From Paracoccus indicus (GTDB lineage Bacteria > Pseudomonadota > Alphaproteobacteria > Rhodobacterales > Rhodobacteraceae), in contig NZ_PYWA01000009.1 of assembly GCF_003056335.1 (NCBI RefSeq), forward strand, positions 1 to 64,000: 64,000 nucleotides of DNA, read 5' to 3'. This document shows positions 61,303-64,000 of the stretch, in pieces. The notes under the pieces were generated by a model. The model had not been told where the DNA came from and searched no databases. It saw nothing but the letters and a program-made list of their open reading frames with translations. The position numbers and the translations under genes are program-made. Position 1 is the first letter of the stretch; the number at the start of each line of letters is the position of its first letter.

Positions 61303-61940
61303 GGCGTCACCTGCTGCAACATCGTCGGCACGATGACGATGTCGTCACCCGCGCTGCGCAGGGTGGCGGCGCCCTGGAACCGGAAGATCGTGCCTGTCAG
61401 GTCGCCCTCGGGCAGCGTGATCCGTTCGAAGGCCGCGTCGTTCAAGGCGCGGGCCAGCTTGGCGAATTCGATCTGGTCGCGGAAATCGGTGAAGACCAAG
61501 AAATCCGCTGCATCGCGCAGCGAGGTGCCACGGATCACCGGACCCAGCTGCACGGTCACATCGCCCTGCCCGTCGCCATCGGTATCCAGCGCCATGGTCG
61601 CCGCACGGGATTCGCGGTCAGAGGCGACGACGCTGCCCTGATCGGCCAGCAGGAAGTTCCACGGGCTGCCCTCGGACCTCGGGCGGACGCCATGAGCCTT
61701 GCCCGCCGCGTCCAGCCCGCCCGCCAGCGCGGATTTCAGCCTTGCGGTATCGACGGCGCGGTCGGCCACGAAGGGCACCAGCTTGTCGTCGAAGATCTGC
61801 CCCGCCAGCTGCGCCATGCGCTGCGCGTCATCCATCGGCGCGGCGGTGGTTTCCGGGTCGGGATCGGGGACGATCTTGCAGGCGGTCAGGCCGCCCAGAG
61901 CCAGCATCAGGGCCAGGCCTGCGGTCATCGCATGGGTCAT
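61299..61940 (-). CDS. DUF2291 lipoprotein of a sugar transporter operon
   Basis: This 213-residue precursor has lipobox LTAC at 18-21 and KIVPDPDPETTAAP just after it, the typical DUF2291 start. It contains IFDDKLVPFVAD and SPWNFLLADQGSVVASDRES. DUF2291 proteins are found next to Rbs-type transporters, but their job is unknown. GGAG six bases ahead supports ATG 61940. It lies between the binding protein and the ATPase, which argues for a direct role in uptake. Confidence 0.85.
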   Translation of the reverse strand: MTHAMTAGLALMLALGGLTACKIVPDPDPETTAAPMDDAQRMAQLAGQIFDDKLVPFVADRAVDTARLKSALAGGLDAAGKAHGVRPRSEGSPWNFLLADQGSVVASDRESRAATMALDTDGDGQGDVTVQLGPVIRGTSLRDAADFLVFTDFRDQIEFAKLARALNDAAFERITLPEGDLTGTIFRFQGAATLRSAGDDIVIVPTMLQQVTP

Positions 61941-61991
61941 GCGTCGCTCCGGGGTTGGGGAATGGCCCGGCATCGCGCCGGGCCGCAGGTG

Positions 61992-63002
<1,011 letters not shown>

Positions 63003-63009
63003 TCATCAT

Positions 63010-63036
63010 CATGTCAACAGGTATGATAACATGCTG
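63010..63036. promoter_or_regulatory. Candidate GntR operator upstream of the sugar operon
   Basis: CATGTCAACAGGTATGATAA followed by CATG has matched CATGT/ACATG arms around a GTATGATAAC core like those of FadR/FCD regulators. It sits between the TRAP gene's stop and the binding-protein gene, where the operon promoter should be. Confidence 0.4.
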
Positions 63037-63038
63037 AC

Positions 63039-64000
63039 CTAAGGCATGACGATCCAGCCGATCCCAAGCGAGATCATCGGCACATAGGTGATCGCCATCA
63101 GCAGCGACACGACCACGAGGATCGGCCAGACCAGCGACCCGAACAGCGCCTGCACCGGCACGCGGGCCACGGCAGCGGCGGCGAAGAGGTTCACCCCCAA
63201 GGGCGGCGTGATCATGCCAAGCGCCAGGTTCACCACGATGACGATGCCGAAATGCACCGGATCGATGCCATAGCCGATCGCCACCGGCGTCAGGATCGGG
63301 GCCAGCACCAGGATGGCGGCCGATGTCTCGATGAACATGCCGACGACCAGCAGCAGCAGGTTCACCCCCAGCAGGAAGGTCAGCGCCGAGGCGAAATTGT
63401 CCTGCGCCCAATCCCCGATGGCATTGGGCAGACCCGACAGGCTGATCAGGAAGCTGAACAGAGCCGCCGCCGAGATGATCAGCATGATCGCGCCCGATGA
63501 CACGGCCGCGCCACGGAATATCCCCGGCAGGTCGCGCCAGCCGATCTCGCGATAGACGATCAGGCTGAGGATCAGCGCATAGATCACCGATACGGCGGCG
63601 GCCTCGGTCGGGGTGAAGATGCCGCCATAGATGCCGCCGACGATGATCACCGGCATCATCAGCGCCCCGAAGGACCGGCGCAACGCGGGCAGGATCGGCT
63701 GGCGACCCTCGGCGTCGCGCAGGCCGTAACCTTTGACGCGGCACCAGATCTGCACCATCACGACCAGCCCGCCCGCGATCAGCAGGCCCGGCACCAGCCC
63801 CGCCAGGAACAGCCGCGTGATCGAGGTCTCGGTCGAGACAGCATAGAGGATCAGCGGCACCGAGGGCGGGATGATCACCCCGAGTTCCGCAGATGACGCC
63901 TGGATCGCCCCCGCCATTCCGACCGGATAGCCGTGGCGCATCATCGCCGGGATCAGGATCGACCCCACCGCGAAGGTCGTGGCCACGGACGACCCCGAGA
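63039..64000 (-). CDS. TRAP transporter large permease (DctM-like), partial
   Basis: This is the C-terminal 319 residues of a DctM/SiaM-type large TRAP permease; the start is beyond 64000. It has many hydrophobic segments. GAIQASSAELGVIIPPSVPL is the conserved loop with PPS, and GIFTPTEAAAVSVIYALILS and NLALGMITPPLGVNLFAAAA are family hallmarks. TRAP systems import organic acids by Na+ symport. Its P and Q partners should lie upstream, outside the window. A sugar acid related to the operon below is an attractive but unproven substrate. Confidence 0.93.
   Translation of the reverse strand, partial: SGSSVATTFAVGSILIPAMMRHGYPVGMAGAIQASSAELGVIIPPSVPLILYAVSTETSITRLFLAGLVPGLLIAGGLVVMVQIWCRVKGYGLRDAEGRQPILPALRRSFGALMMPVIIVGGIYGGIFTPTEAAAVSVIYALILSLIVYREIGWRDLPGIFRGAAVSSGAIMLIISAAALFSFLISLSGLPNAIGDWAQDNFASALTFLLGVNLLLLVVGMFIETSAAILVLAPILTPVAIGYGIDPVHFGIVIVVNLALGMITPPLGVNLFAAAAVARVPVQALFGSLVWPILVVVSLLMAITYVPMISLGIGWIVMP

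Overview
The window looks like a chromosomal segment from a GC-rich alphaproteobacterium of the Rhodobacteraceae/Paracoccaceae, most like Paracoccus. The markers are a zeta-type F1-ATPase inhibitor gene, the order dusB(nifR3)-ntrB-ntrC-ntrY-ntrX-trkA-trkH-hfq-hflX on one strand, an NtrC without the sigma-54 GAFTGA loop, and a divergent zur-znuCB/znuA locus followed by hemP. Assignments rest on reading the sequence and on memory of protein families; no database search was run.

Bases 1-7.9 kb are an accessory island. It has lower GC than the rest and contains a partial IS3-family element, a 729-residue AAA_13 ATPase resembling the RloC/PrrC anticodon nucleases, a VOC-fold protein, a GNAT acetyltransferase, a frameshifted IS256-family transposase remnant, three copies of a diverged intergenic repeat, a tiny two-CxxC ORF, and a three-gene operon of mostly unknown function. 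One member of that operon resembles the MbcA/ParS antitoxin-type C-terminal domain.

Bases 7.9-16.4 kb hold, on the minus strand, a polar amino-acid ABC transporter operon ending in a glutamine-synthetase-like ligase, then purC-purS. Next come the plus-strand zeta inhibitor, a minus-strand MATE efflux pump and two hotdog thioesterases. Bases 16.5-23.6 kb carry two MerR regulators followed by a fatty-acid beta-oxidation operon (acyl-CoA dehydrogenase, GST-like protein, thiolase, bifunctional hydratase/dehydrogenase). Bases 23.7-29.2 kb form a plus-strand run of TelA-like, DUF2927 lipoprotein, SPFH-GYF, zinc-ribbon membrane protein and PfkB sugar kinase genes.

Bases 29.3-41.4 kb are the nitrogen-regulation/potassium-uptake/Hfq block. 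Bases 41.6-54.3 kb contain sdaA, an HWE-type histidine kinase, a lipoprotein, a YjbH-YjbF exopolysaccharide pair, a small acidic-tailed membrane protein, the zinc uptake locus, hemP, rluB with a repetitive basic tail, tadA and tRNA-Gly(TCC). Bases 54.3-64 kb hold a DEDDh exonuclease-BRCT protein and a minus-strand sugar locus. This locus has a TRAP permease cut by the window edge, an RbsBAC-type ABC transporter with a DUF2291 lipoprotein, a Gfo/Idh/MocA dehydrogenase, a D-apionate-lactonase-like protein and a GntR/FadR-type regulator. The most economical reading is uptake and oxidation of D-apiose or a close branched or related sugar.
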